A stretch of DNA of 64,000 bases, from positions 1,291,784 through 1,355,783 of the forward strand of contig NC_058061.1 in the NCBI RefSeq assembly GCF_020085105.1, read 5' to 3'. The stretch comes from Siniperca chuatsi (taxonomy: Eukaryota; Chordata; Actinopteri; Centrarchiformes; Sinipercidae). Shown here in pieces: positions 12,201 through 21,265 of this stretch. The translations under genes were made by a program, and so were the position numbers. Position 1 is the first letter of the stretch. The number at the start of each line of letters is the position of its first letter. The notes beneath the pieces are model-generated. The model saw nothing but the letters and a program-made list of their open reading frames with translations, had not been told where the DNA came from and did not search any database.

Positions 12201-15200
12201 AGTGTTTTTGAGAAGAGGTTACACAACAACCCCAAAGAAATGTTACGAAACAGCAGTTCAGGGGCGTTAAAAACATATTGGAAACAAACATTTGGCTTTT
12301 CTTTATTTGTCTCATTTGTGAGTAATTACCAACGGCCCATAAAATATCTAAAATAAACTGTGAGAGCGTTTGTGTGCATTTTTGTGAGCTCGCGTTGGCG
12401 TGTTCTCCGAGCTGTAATCAAGACTTCCCCGTGTGGTTTTGGCACCGCCCTCCCACCGCAGCCTGTAATAGCAGCTCTTCTCCGGACTTGGCTGAAGAGC
12501 GAAGCCCCTGCCGGGACGCCTGCGGCCTCCACGGCGTTGATCCTGCTCCAGTTGAGCCTGCAGTCGTCCCGCAGTTTCACCGCAAAGCTCCCCGTTAGGG
12601 AGGCAGCCAACCACAGCTATGTCTCCGTCTCCCGTCATACCTCCTATTAAAAGGACGATGACCCAGACTCGCTGCTCGTCTCCGCCCGCTGCTGCTGCTG
12701 CGAGAACACGAGCTCATTGGCTGATGGAGGTGAACAGCTGGTGGAGCTGATCCTCCAGCTGTTCAAGCACCGCAGAAGAAGAAGAGGACGCAGCGAGACG
12801 ACGTCATTAAAAAGCTCAGATGGTGGAAAGCCATGATGGAAACATGACGTTTCTGTTGGTTTCACGCAGAACCGTTTACTCTATAAACATGGCGCGGGGG
12901 GACAACTTCTCGAACGGTTTAGATCAAAACTTGCTGTTTACAGCAAACAAAGTACTTTCGTAGATAAATCCAGTTATCAGCTAAATAAACAAATAAAAAT
13001 CCACCCACTCAAACTGTTTTTCAGAGCTCCTCTCATCCATCCAGGCTGACGTTTTCCTTTTTCCAGTCATCCCTGACCTTTGACCTCCTCCCTGCAGGCT
13101 GCTGCTGGTTCTGTCAGCAGTCTGAAGCAGCGAGGCCTTTTCTGTTGTCGCTCCGCACGTCAGCTCAACGCTTCAAATACTGAAGCTGCGGCAGGAGAGA
13201 TTTACTTTCATGCGAGGATCCACTCGTCTTATCAGAGTCACAGAGCGAAGCAGCGACACGTCGGCGTTAAAGCTGTGCAGTAAAATCCCGTCGAACACAA
13301 AGCTCTGCCGTCGCTTTGGTGCATAAAAACACACGACAACATGAAAGTGCTGCGTGGATTTACGGCTGCTGAATTTTAAACTATTCTCTGCCTGTAAAGG
13401 CAGTAAAAACAAACCTAATGTTTCTTAAAACCACGAGACGGGACAAGAAATAGTCCGACACATAACCAAGGTGTCATTTTTACACTTCAGTCTTTGTTCA
13501 GATGAAACAAACAAGATATAGCGTGTTAATCAGTGAGCTGCAGAGGTGCTGTTAGCTGAATTTTGTTACCCTTAGACAGAGCCAGGCTAGCTGTCTCCAG
13601 TCTTTATGCTAAGCTAAGCTAACCAGCTGCTGGCTGTAGCTTCATATTTAGCGTACAGACATGAGAGTGGCATCAATCTGAACATCTGACTCTCCCAAAA
13701 CTATTCCTTTAATAAAGAGTTACTGCAGAGCTAACGAGCTACAGTTAGCAAGCTGGTTAGCTTGCTCACTAACGGGACAATAAGGGATCCAATAACTGGA
13801 TGGTGACACAGCTAACAAGCTACGATAGCTTCCTCCATGTTTGACGTCTGAGAGGACGGACAGTCCGTCCCGTCGAGACGGTTTGCTGTTGGTCCACGGA
13901 GCGACGTGTCGAAATTCACAGTTTGTGCGTAAAAGTTGAACTCGACGTGAAAAGTATGTGCATATTAACTTCAAATCCACTGATCAGTTTGATTGAAATC
14001 AATTGATTTCGCAGCAAAGTTTAGTCCGTCTGAAGGTGAAGAAGAGACTGCGATGATGTCGGATTTTGTTGCACTTACTGCAGCGAGCATCGTCAACTCA
14101 AGCAAAGAAACCCTCGAACCAGAGAAGTCTTAAAAATAACGAGTGATTAACTGGTTCTCAAAGTTGTTGCTGATTAAATTTCTGCCATTTGACTGATCAA
14201 TGAGTCATTTCAGCTCCAGCAGCAGCTCTCCGCACTCACACTACGCAGCCCTCTTTCTTCACATTGCAATTATTACATGTATGAAGTCACTCACTGTTGG
14301 CCAGAAGCTGCAGACCTCCAACATGGCCGCCGGAGCGCGCGTTACATCATCTGTAATGTGTGTGTGAAGCGTTGAACGAGTCGAGTCGTCCTGGACGCCG
14401 CCTGCAGAGTCAGCGTGAGTCATGAGCAGCTGCCTGCCAGCGTTTATTAATACAGCGCCTCTCACACACACACACACACGAGGAAGATGATGTTAAACAA
14501 TATGAAGAAGGTTTCTATATTTGCACGTTGTGGTAAATTTTAAAAAATAATTATTTAACTTATTACAAAGAAACTCTGATCCGTGAGATAAAAACCTTTT
14601 CCAAAAGGAATTACTTTTGACAAGTTGCAGGAAATTCAGAAATAAGAATCAAAATCTGGACGGAAAACAGAACAAAACAAACCTTTGCTCTGTTCTCAAA
14701 CACGTGGAAGAAAAAACATGAAAATAATAATATTCGTGTATGAGACAATAAATCAGCATGAGAAAAAATAACTAATCCTGGTACAAAATCCTCCAAGGAT
14801 GTGAGTACTTCCTCCACCGCTGTACAATACGTATCATTCCTTTAATTCTGTCCATCATCACAAACATCAGTGAAGGAAGTGAATCTACAAACTGCAGAAC
14901 TCTTGTTTAGTTTTGACTCTGAGATCTGAGGCGGGTGCAGCTCCGACCAACGAACACGCTTCTCACGAGTCTGCCGAGTCTTGTTCGACAGCCCTGATTT
15001 CTTTGTGGAAGCGTTTGAGACTAAATGAAGCTGCAGGAGCGACGGCAGCCTGTTCCTGCTGTTACTGAGAGTCTCATGTAACGATCAATCAGAGTCTCAT
15101 GTAACGATCAATCAGAGTCTCATGTAACGATCAATCAGAGTCTCATGTAACGATCAATCAGAGTCTCATGTAACGATCAGAGTCTCATGTAACGATCAAT

Positions 15201-18200
15201 CAGAGTCTCATGTAACGATCAGAGTCTCATGTAACGATCAATCAGAGTCTCATGTAACGATCAATCAGAGTCTCATGTAACGATCAGAGTCTCATGTAAC
15301 GATCAATCAGAGTCTCATGTAACGATCAGAGTCTCATGTAACGATCAATCAGAGTCTCATGTAACGATCAGAGTCTCATATAACGATCAATCAGAGTCTC
15401 ATGTAACGATCAATCAGAGTCTCATGTAACGATCAGAGTCTCATGTAACGATCAATCAGAGTCTCATGTAACGATCAATCAGAGTCTCATGTAACGATCA
15501 ATCAGAGTCTCATGTAACGATCAGAGTCTCATGTAACGATCAATCAGAGTCTCATGTAACGATCAATCAGAGTCTCATGTAACGATCAGAGTCTCATGTA
15601 ACGATCAATCAGAGTCTCATGTAACGATCAATCAGAGTCTCATGTAACGATCAATCAGAGTCTGTTGACGGAGGTGAAGATGTTTCTGTGAGTTTCCCCA
15701 CAGCTGCTGAGACGAGCACAGACACGCCGGAGAAATCAACATCTGCAGACTGCAGGCTTCATTCAGCCTGTTCACGCTGCTCACAGTGCTAACGCTATAC
15801 ACGCTGCTCACGCTGTTAACTGCTCACGCTGCTCACAGTGCTAACGCTATACACGCTGCTCACGCTGTTAACTGCTCACGCTGCTCACAGTGCTAACGCT
15901 ATACACGCTGCTCACGCTGTTAACTGCTAACGCTGCTCACAGTGCTAACGCTATACACGCTGCTCACGCTGTTAACTGCTCACGCTGCTCACAGTGCTAA
16001 CGCTATACACGCTGCTCACGCTGTTAACTGCTCACGCTGCTCACAGTGCTAACGCTATACACGCTGCTCACGCTGTTAACTGCTCACGCTGCTCACAGTG
16101 CTAACGCTATACACGCTGCTCACGCTGTTAACTGCTCACGCTGCTCACAGTGCTAACGCTATACACGCTGCTCTCACGCTGTTAACTGCTCACGCTGCTC
16201 ACAGTGCTAACGCTATACACGCTGCTCACGCTGTTAACTGCTCACGCTGCTCACGGTGCTAACGCTAACACGCTGCTCACGCTGTTAACTGCTCACGCTG
16301 CTCACAGTGCTAACGCTATACACGCTGCTCACGCTGTTAACTGCTCACGCTGCTCACAGTGCTAACGCTATACACGCTGCTCACGCTGTTAACTGCTCAC
16401 GCTGCTCACAGTGCTAACGCTATACACGCTGCTCACGCTGTTAACTGCTCACGCTGCTCACAGTGCTAACGCTGCTACACGCTGCTCACGCTGTTAACTG
16501 CTCACGCTGCTCACAGTGCTAACGCTATACACGCTGCTCACGCTGTTAACTGCTCACGCTGCTCACGCTGCTAACGCTATACACGCTGCTCACGCTGTTA
16601 ACTGCTCACGCTGCTCACAGTGCTAACGCTGTACACGCTGCTCACGCTGTTAACTGCTAACGCTGCTCACAGTGCTAACGCTGCTACACGCTGCTCACGC
16701 TGTTAACTGCTAACGCTGCTCACAGTGCTAACGCTATACACGCTGCTCACGCTGTTAACTGCTAACGCTGCTCACAGTGCTAACGCTATACACGCTGCTC
16801 ACGCTGTTAACTGCTAACGCTGCTCACAGTGCTAACGCTATACACGCTGCTCACGCTGTTAACTGCTCACGCTGCTCACAGTGCTAACGCTGTTCACGCT
16901 GCTAACAGTGCTAACGCTATACACGCTGCTCACGCTGCTCACAGTGCTAACGCTGCTCACGCTGCTAACAGTGCTAACGCTGCTAACAGTGCTAACACTG
17001 TTCACGCTGCTCACAGTGCTAACACTGTTCACGCTGCTAACAGTGCTAACACTGTTCACGCTGCTCACGCTGTTAACTGCTAACGCTGCTCACGCTGTTA
17101 ACTGCTAACGCTGCTCACGCTGCTAACTGTGCTAACACTGTTAACGCTGCTCACGCTGTTAACTGCTAACGCTGCTCACGCTGCTAACAGTGCTAACACT
17201 GTTAACGCTGCTCACGCTGCTAACAGTGCTAACACTGCTAACGCTGCTCACGCTGCTAACAGTGCTAACACTGCTAACACTGTTAACGCTGCTCACAGTG
17301 CTAACACTGCTCACGCTGCTCACGCTGTTAACTGCTCACGCTGCTCACGCTGTTAACGCTGCTAACACTGCTCACGCTGTTAACTGCTCACGCTGCACAC
17401 GCTGTTAACTGCTCACGCTGTTAACGCTGCTAACACTGCTCACGCTGTTAACTGCTCACGCTGCACACGCTGTTAACTGCTCACGCTGTTAACGCTGCTA
17501 ACACTGCTCACGCTGTTAACTGCTCACGCTGCACACGCTGTTAAAGCCTTCCTGTAAATTCAGAATGTTTCTACAGGAGCCCAGAACGGACAAAGCAAAC
17601 ACCGGCTCTAGAGAGGGCCGTTCGCGTTTTTCTCGAGTTTCGCAGCCGCCGTAGTTTCTCCTACACGCATGGAAGGGGAGGGCGAGGCGAGCGGAGTTCA
17701 AATGGCTGCAAACTGCAGTTTCACCACTAGAGGCCGCTAAACCCTCCACACTGGACCTTTAAGTAAAAGTACAAATGCCACAATGTAAAAATACTCCATT
17801 ACAAGTAAAAGTACACAAGTATCGGCTTAATGTACCTAAAGTATCACAAGCTAGTTTTAACTACTTTATACACAGTTAGCTAGTTTAGTCCAGTGGTTCC
17901 CAACCTAGGGGTCGGGCCCCTCCACAGGGTCAGCAGATAAATCTGAGGGGTCCTGAGATGATTGATGGGAGAGGAAAGAAGAAGAAACAAAGTTCTGATA
18001 CACAAACCTGTTTTCAGTTTTGGACTTTTCTCTAATCTTCGAACAGTTATTGAAACGAAACCATGTGAGAAGTTTAGAGGAGAAATGTCTCTTTGGAGGA
18101 ACTGATAACAGCTGAGAGCCTCTGAAACATGACGAGGAGACGCGACTACACACTGACTTTATATCAGAGGTCACAAGACAAAAAGGCTGTGAATCGCTGG

Positions 18201-18505
18201 TTTAATCTTTAACAACGTGGTGAATTTAATAAGCTTATATGTTTTTATATGTACAATCTGAAAAGTAACCACTAGCTAAAGCTGTCAGGTAAATGAAGTG
18301 CAGTAAAAGTACAATACCGGAGTAGAAGTATGAAGTAGCAGGAACTCAACTGAAGTACAAGAACTCAAACTTGTACTTCAGTACAGCACCTGAGTAAACG
18401 CACTCAGGTGCGTCCTGCCACTGTCCCCCAGTGTAGACTTTGAACTCCCTGTGGTTAAGGAGGTTTTCCAGTTCAGAGGCTGGTTTCCAACTGGTGTCTC
18501 GGGTA

Positions 18506-18564
<59 letters not shown>

Positions 18565-18891
18565 AGTTGGTGTTGATCACGAGAGCTGTCACTCGGTTTG
18601 ATCCGCTGGTTGAGTCTCGCGGTCCGCCCTGCGTAAACTGTGCGTAAAAACAGGAAATCGGCGCGCGGATGACAGGTGGGTTTAAGATAAAAAAAAAAAA
18701 CGACCTTTTGTCCACACCCCCCCCTCCGGCCCGGGGGTCACTGACTCACCCATGTTGTATCCGTACGGGGACTCGGAGGCTCCGTCCTGCAGGCTCGCCA
18801 GGATCTCGCCCTTCCCGACATCGCTGTCTCCCACCAGCAGGAACTTGAGCAGGAAGTCGTACGCCCTCACCGGGCTGCTTCTGTGGCTCAT
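3815..18891 (-). CDS. rab40b: rab40b, Rab40-family small GTPase (5' three coding exons; 3' part outside window)
   Basis: Rab40 proteins are Ras-like GTPases with a C-terminal SOCS box that recruit Elongin B/C and Cullin 5 as ubiquitin-ligase substrate receptors. Three exons read in one frame: exon 1 18750-18891 (ATG at 18889-18891, donor gtgagt), exon 2 7634-7694 (acceptor tttcag, donor gtactg) and exon 3 3815-3875 (acceptor cttcag, donor gtaagt). Visible motifs are an atypical P-loop GDSDVGKGE, the switch-I stretch [15 protein letters not shown], and DTSGQGRF in place of the usual DTAGQ. Residues [23 protein letters not shown] and VKLQLWD match the B paralogue better than C, as I remember them. 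Splice phases agree (1 then 2). The remainder of the G domain and the SOCS box must lie left of position 1, since no matching exon is visible in 1-3814. Intron 1 is about 11 kb and full of repeats. Confidence 0.9.
3992..4724 (+). mobile_element. 5'-truncated L1/Tx1-group LINE with 15-bp target-site duplication
   Basis: The end of ORF2 is readable to 4576: [20 protein letters not shown] is the zinc-knuckle-like C-terminal domain of fish L1-type ORF2. A short AT-rich 3' UTR and a poly(A) run of about 26 follow. The target duplication AAAAAGGTAAACATT is at 3977-3991 and 4725-4739, its A-rich end merging with the tail. The insertion lies in rab40b intron 2, same strand as the window and antisense to the gene. 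Confidence 0.93.
5746..5781. repeat. (CA)n microsatellite
   Basis: About 18 uninterrupted CA units in rab40b intron 2. Confidence 0.95.
5910..5969. repeat. (GT)n microsatellite
   Basis: About 30 uninterrupted GT units. It lies only 128 bp from the (CA)n run at 5746, so the two can pair as an inverted repeat. Confidence 0.95.
7141..7290 (+). mobile_element. Rex1-like LINE 3' end, plus orientation
   Basis: AAAGAGTTTCCCCTCGGGGA followed by TCAATCAAGTGTTTCTGACT is the Rex1-type 3' tail, compared with the 35763 and 24897 copies. The preceding 70 bp match its 3' UTR loosely. Confidence 0.6.
7587..7619. repeat. (GT)n microsatellite beside rab40b exon 2
   Basis: About 16 GT units starting 14 bp past the exon 2 donor, inside intron 2. 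Confidence 0.95.
7634..7694 (-). CDS. rab40b: rab40b coding exon 2
   Basis: 61-bp exon completing the split glycine and encoding the switch-I segment [19 protein letters not shown] plus two bases of the Trp codon. It is bounded by ttttgtttcag and gtactg. A (GT)n run on the plus strand (7587-7619) lies 14 bp inside the following intron. Confidence 0.9.
7700..10540. other. rab40b intron 1, 3' part, no gene
   Basis: Unique-looking sequence with CA runs at 9002-9037 and 9182-9209. A small hairpin near 9358-9400 has arms CCAGTTCACCTT and AAGGTAAACTGG. TGGTGGGGACTTTAACCTGA-type sequence at 10240-10310 resembles a motif often repeated in fish introns. Confidence 0.4.
10545..11007 (+). repeat. high-copy teleost interspersed repeat (CTAGCGCCACCATCAGGTC type)
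   Basis: The order of blocks (CCCCTCAGGATGAACTGTAA, CATCTAGCGCCACCATCAGG, ATGTTAGCATGCAAACATGC, GTACAGCCTCACAGAGCTGC) matches a very common fish repeat that I recognise from memory. Its superfamily is not determined. The open frame 10552-10821 is part of it. Confidence 0.65.
11010..13480. other. rab40b intron 1, no gene found
   Basis: Scattered GCTAAC/TTAGC motifs (11620-11800) and a GC-rich block at 12400-12640. Overlapping open frames exist on both strands of that block, but none has a recognisable domain or exon boundary. Confidence 0.35.
13485..13712 (+). repeat. teleost interspersed repeat (GACAGAGCCAGGCTAGCTGT type)
   Basis: ACAAGATATAGCGTGTTAAT, GACAGAGCCAGGCTAGCTGT, ATGCTAAGCTAAGCTAACCA and CAAAACTATTCCTTTA occur in the order known for a widespread fish repeat. 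The ends suggest a short inverted-repeat element. Confidence 0.65.
13715..15065. other. rab40b intron 1, no gene found
   Basis: AT-rich, no coherent reading frames, a short CA run at 14462-14480. Nothing else seen. Confidence 0.35.
15066..15664. repeat. minisatellite of mixed 23-bp and 19-bp units
   Basis: The unit GAGTCTCATGTAACGATCA is repeated either with or without a trailing AATCA block, so unit length alternates 23 and 19 bp. Around 27 units with almost no point mutations; one has ATATAACG for ATGTAACG near 15379. Confidence 0.95.
15780..17540. repeat. 52-bp minisatellite grading into GCTGCTAAC-type short repeats
   Basis: 52-bp units (CTCACAGTGCTAACGCTATA then CACGCTGCTCACGCTGTTAA and CTGCTCACGCTG) run about 20 copies to near 16870. 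After that the array breaks into shorter GCTGCTCAC, GCTGCTAAC, AGTGCTAAC and GCTGTTAAC words. The open frames through it are by-products of the repeat. Confidence 0.95.
17541..17762 (-). mobile_element. TTAA-flanked MITE-like element (copy 1)
   Basis: Begins TTAAAGCC and ends GGACCTTTAA. The interior, read on the minus strand (GGAGGGTTTAGCGGCCTCTA, GTGTAGGAGAAACTACGGCG), matches the element at 28261-28577. The left edge merges with the 52-bp array. Confidence 0.7.
17763..18425. repeat. AGTAAAAGTAC-type teleost repeat with embedded hAT-like element (copy 1)
   Basis: The flanks consist of AAGTAAAAGTACAAATGCC and TTGTACTTCAGTACAGCACC words typical of a high-copy fish repeat ending ACTTTCCACCACTG. 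The internal element is listed separately. The same arrangement recurs inverted at 27325-28608. Confidence 0.75.
17891..18199 (+). mobile_element. non-autonomous hAT-like element (309 bp), copy 1
   Basis: Imperfect terminal inverted repeats CAGTGGTTCCCA and, at the right end in complement, CAGCGATTCACA. Flanks GTTTAGTC (17883-17890) and GTTTAATC (18200-18207) form an 8-bp duplication with one mismatch, as expected for hAT. There is no transposase. Confidence 0.75.
18508..18560. repeat. (GT)n microsatellite
   Basis: About 26 uninterrupted GT units roughly 190 bp into rab40b intron 1, next to the promoter CpG region. Confidence 0.95.
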
Positions 18892-19440
18892 CCTCGCGCC
18901 GGACGACAGCCGCCGTGTCCCATCATGAGATGAGATTCGGCAGCACGGAGCCGAACTCCCCCTCCCCTCCCCTCCTCCAACAGCCCGGTCCAGAGCGACA
19001 AGCCGGGAGAGAGAGACGCGTAAAGTCCGCCGAAATAAATCCGCGACGGTTAAAGTCCCTCCACGATCCACTACGGAGCCTCTGCGTGTTTACATGCAAC
19101 AAACAGTTTGGTCACCCGGTGCAGACCGGGTCCCGGAGAACTACAACTGTCCAGCGTGAGCCACCAAATGACGGGGTTACTGTGCCGGCCGCGCGCACAG
19201 GACACACCGCGCTTTTACGCACGAAGGTAAAACGGTTCAGTTCGGCTCCTGGACTCCGGACTGGGGAGGAAGAACTGACGGATCTGTGGCCCCCCTCCCT
19301 CCGCCTCCCTGCTCCGGGGGAGGTGGTGTCGCTGCCTCCGTCTGATTGGTCCATCCTGCGAGTTGCTAGGGCAACCTGGTGCGCGGACCTGACGCTGGAG
19401 ACGTTGGATTCGCTCCCCGCGTGACGTCAAGCTGCGCAGA
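18590..19440 (-). promoter_or_regulatory. CpG-rich promoter/5' UTR region of rab40b
   Basis: GC- and CpG-rich block surrounding exon 1 and extending about 550 bp upstream of the ATG, with many CG dinucleotides compared with the AT-rich flanks. This is what a vertebrate CpG-island promoter looks like. No TATA box was located, and the transcription start cannot be placed from sequence. Confidence 0.55.
18750..18891 (-). CDS. rab40b: rab40b coding exon 1
   Basis: 142 bp encoding the first 47 residues plus one base of a glycine codon. It starts [19 protein letters not shown] and contains the P-loop. The ATG has A at -3. The frame stays open upstream into GC-rich 5' UTR, so this start is chosen by homology with the family N-terminus. 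The donor at 18748-18749 is followed by gtgagtcag. Confidence 0.92.
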
Positions 19441-19444
19441 TGAG

Positions 19445-21000
19445 CGCACTACTTCCTGCCTGAGCCTACAAAATAAAAGCCTTCAACGTTGCCATCAACA
19501 CACCTTCAAAATAAACTCACATTTACATTCAAGTTTTATAACACGTTTTTATAATGATCTTAAATGAGTTAATGTCTTTCAGAAAAGGAGGGAAATGTGT
19601 TAATTTAAATTATTTTTCGAGGCCGTAATATGAATTCTTTGCTGCTGTCAGAAATGGACAAAGAGCAGAGTCTATAAACAAGTTACACCTTCATGTTAAG
19701 CTTCACTTTTCTACAGCTCCTCTTCCTCTGCTGCCACCTGGCGTCCAAAACGAGGCAGATCAATTATTTTAACTTCAACAGGAAACGGGCTCTTCTTCTT
19801 CTCCAAAACAAACTCAAGAACAAAACCACAGTCACATCATTTCTCAGTCATTCAGGTCAGTTTTATTTTTACCTAGTTTTAACTACAGGACGTCATCATG
19901 AATAAATAAACAGTGAACGGAAGGAAGAAGGAAGAAAGAAAAACACCTGAACGTGTTTTAACCGTCAGAGTATCACCTTCTTCCTCAAGATGTTTTGGTG
20001 AAACGTCTCCGTTTCCATCAGGAAGTCAAACATCCTAAATGTTTAATCTGCCCGTTCAGTCGCTCGGGTCGACTTCTTCTTCTTCTTCTTCTTCTACTCT
20101 CGCTGTTTGAAATCAGCGAAATCTCTGCAGGAGTTCAGACTCAGTCATAATTTATTGATTTATCTTTAGAACAACGATCTGCTGCGATAACTGTCAGAAG
20201 CCTCGGCGGCTGTTAAATCACACATTTACTGATTTCCATAAAGTCTCTCAGGCAGCAGAACACAGTTTTCAGTTTCTGTCTGTTCCTCGTCTCACCGCCG
20301 CGACCACGAGCGAAGAGAAACAAACGCCTGCAAGTGAAAAACCAATCCAACGCACCCTTTCCTTAGAAAGAGTTCCCTTAACACATCAGCCGACGGAGTG
20401 AGAGGAATTTACAGACTAATACTTTAAAAACTCGTTTCAAGAGGTTTCTGGGATCAGTCAGTTTTTCCAGGACTTTTCAATGACTGCATTAAACAATTCC
20501 AGGATGTACGACGGAGCATTAGGGCCACTGTTGGGAAAATAATCTGATCTGATATTTTGAGAATTAAGTTGCAGCGTTATGAAGACGGAACAAAAGGCGC
20601 GTGTTATTCTCAGATCAGTCCGAGTGCTGCGGTCTGGACTCTGGCGGCTGCTCCGCGTCGCGGCTGTAGACGAGGACGCGGTTTGGAAAATGCCTCCGAT
20701 GCAGAGCGGCACGCAGCCTCGAACGGGGCAACAACTCCGACCGCGCAGCAGGCGGATTCCGGCTGCCGGCACGTTACTTCAGAGCTGTAATCCCTTCACA
20801 GTTGCCTGCAGGACGCCAGGTCGCCTCGGCGACGTCTTATTGACTCATACGTCATGTTTCGCTGTATTTCAATATCCTAAAATCTCTATTAACAAGGAGC
20901 TTATTGGTGAAAGCTGTAACTTGTAAAAGCTGACCGGCTGCACCTCTTTACTACGACGTTAGGCCTCTGACTGTCGACAAATATTAAAACGCTTTCTTGA
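19445..21000. other. rab40b-cox11 intergenic region
   Basis: AT-rich with a TTC run at 20080-20095 and a GC-rich patch at 20590-20830. No coding exon or recognised repeat. Confidence 0.4.
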
Positions 21001-21011
21001 AATTTTTCGAC

Positions 21012-21017
21012 TTTATT
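21012..21017 (-). terminator. candidate poly(A) signal for cox11
   Basis: AATAAA on the minus strand about 250 bp after the cox11 stop codon. It is the nearest canonical hexamer I noticed. No downstream GU-rich element was assessed. Confidence 0.35.
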
Positions 21018-21265
21018 CTGAAAATCTCTGAATCGCTTCCCCCCAACAGTGGCTCCGATACTCCGAGACACGGGGAACAACAACAAGTATGGCGGAGCTT
21101 CTTCTTCTTCTTGCTGAGTTCCAGATTAAACGCACCACTCGTATAGTGAGGAACGTCCTTCGGTCTCAACAAACAGTCTGCACCTGGCGTTTCCTCGGAC
21201 CGAGTTCTGAACCAGAATCAGGCTCCTGGTTCAGAATCTGGACGATCGTCTCAGCTGTCGACGGA

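Noticed and set aside
12326-12650. GC-rich block with overlapping open frames on both strands, possibly an exon
   Set aside because: Frames exist on both strands as expected for GC-rich DNA; no splice pair or known protein.
16829-17408. Ala/Asn/His-rich and Leu/Thr-rich open frames
   Set aside because: They are translations of the GCTGCTAAC-type tandem repeat and appear on both strands.
17905-18174. 89-codon frame that recurs nearly identically at 27529-27798
   Set aside because: Conserved because it lies in two copies of a hAT-like MITE, not because it is a gene.
18715-19071. Upstream extension of the rab40b frame before the chosen ATG
   Set aside because: The family N-terminus starts at [13 protein letters not shown], and the upstream sequence is low-complexity GC-rich 5' UTR.
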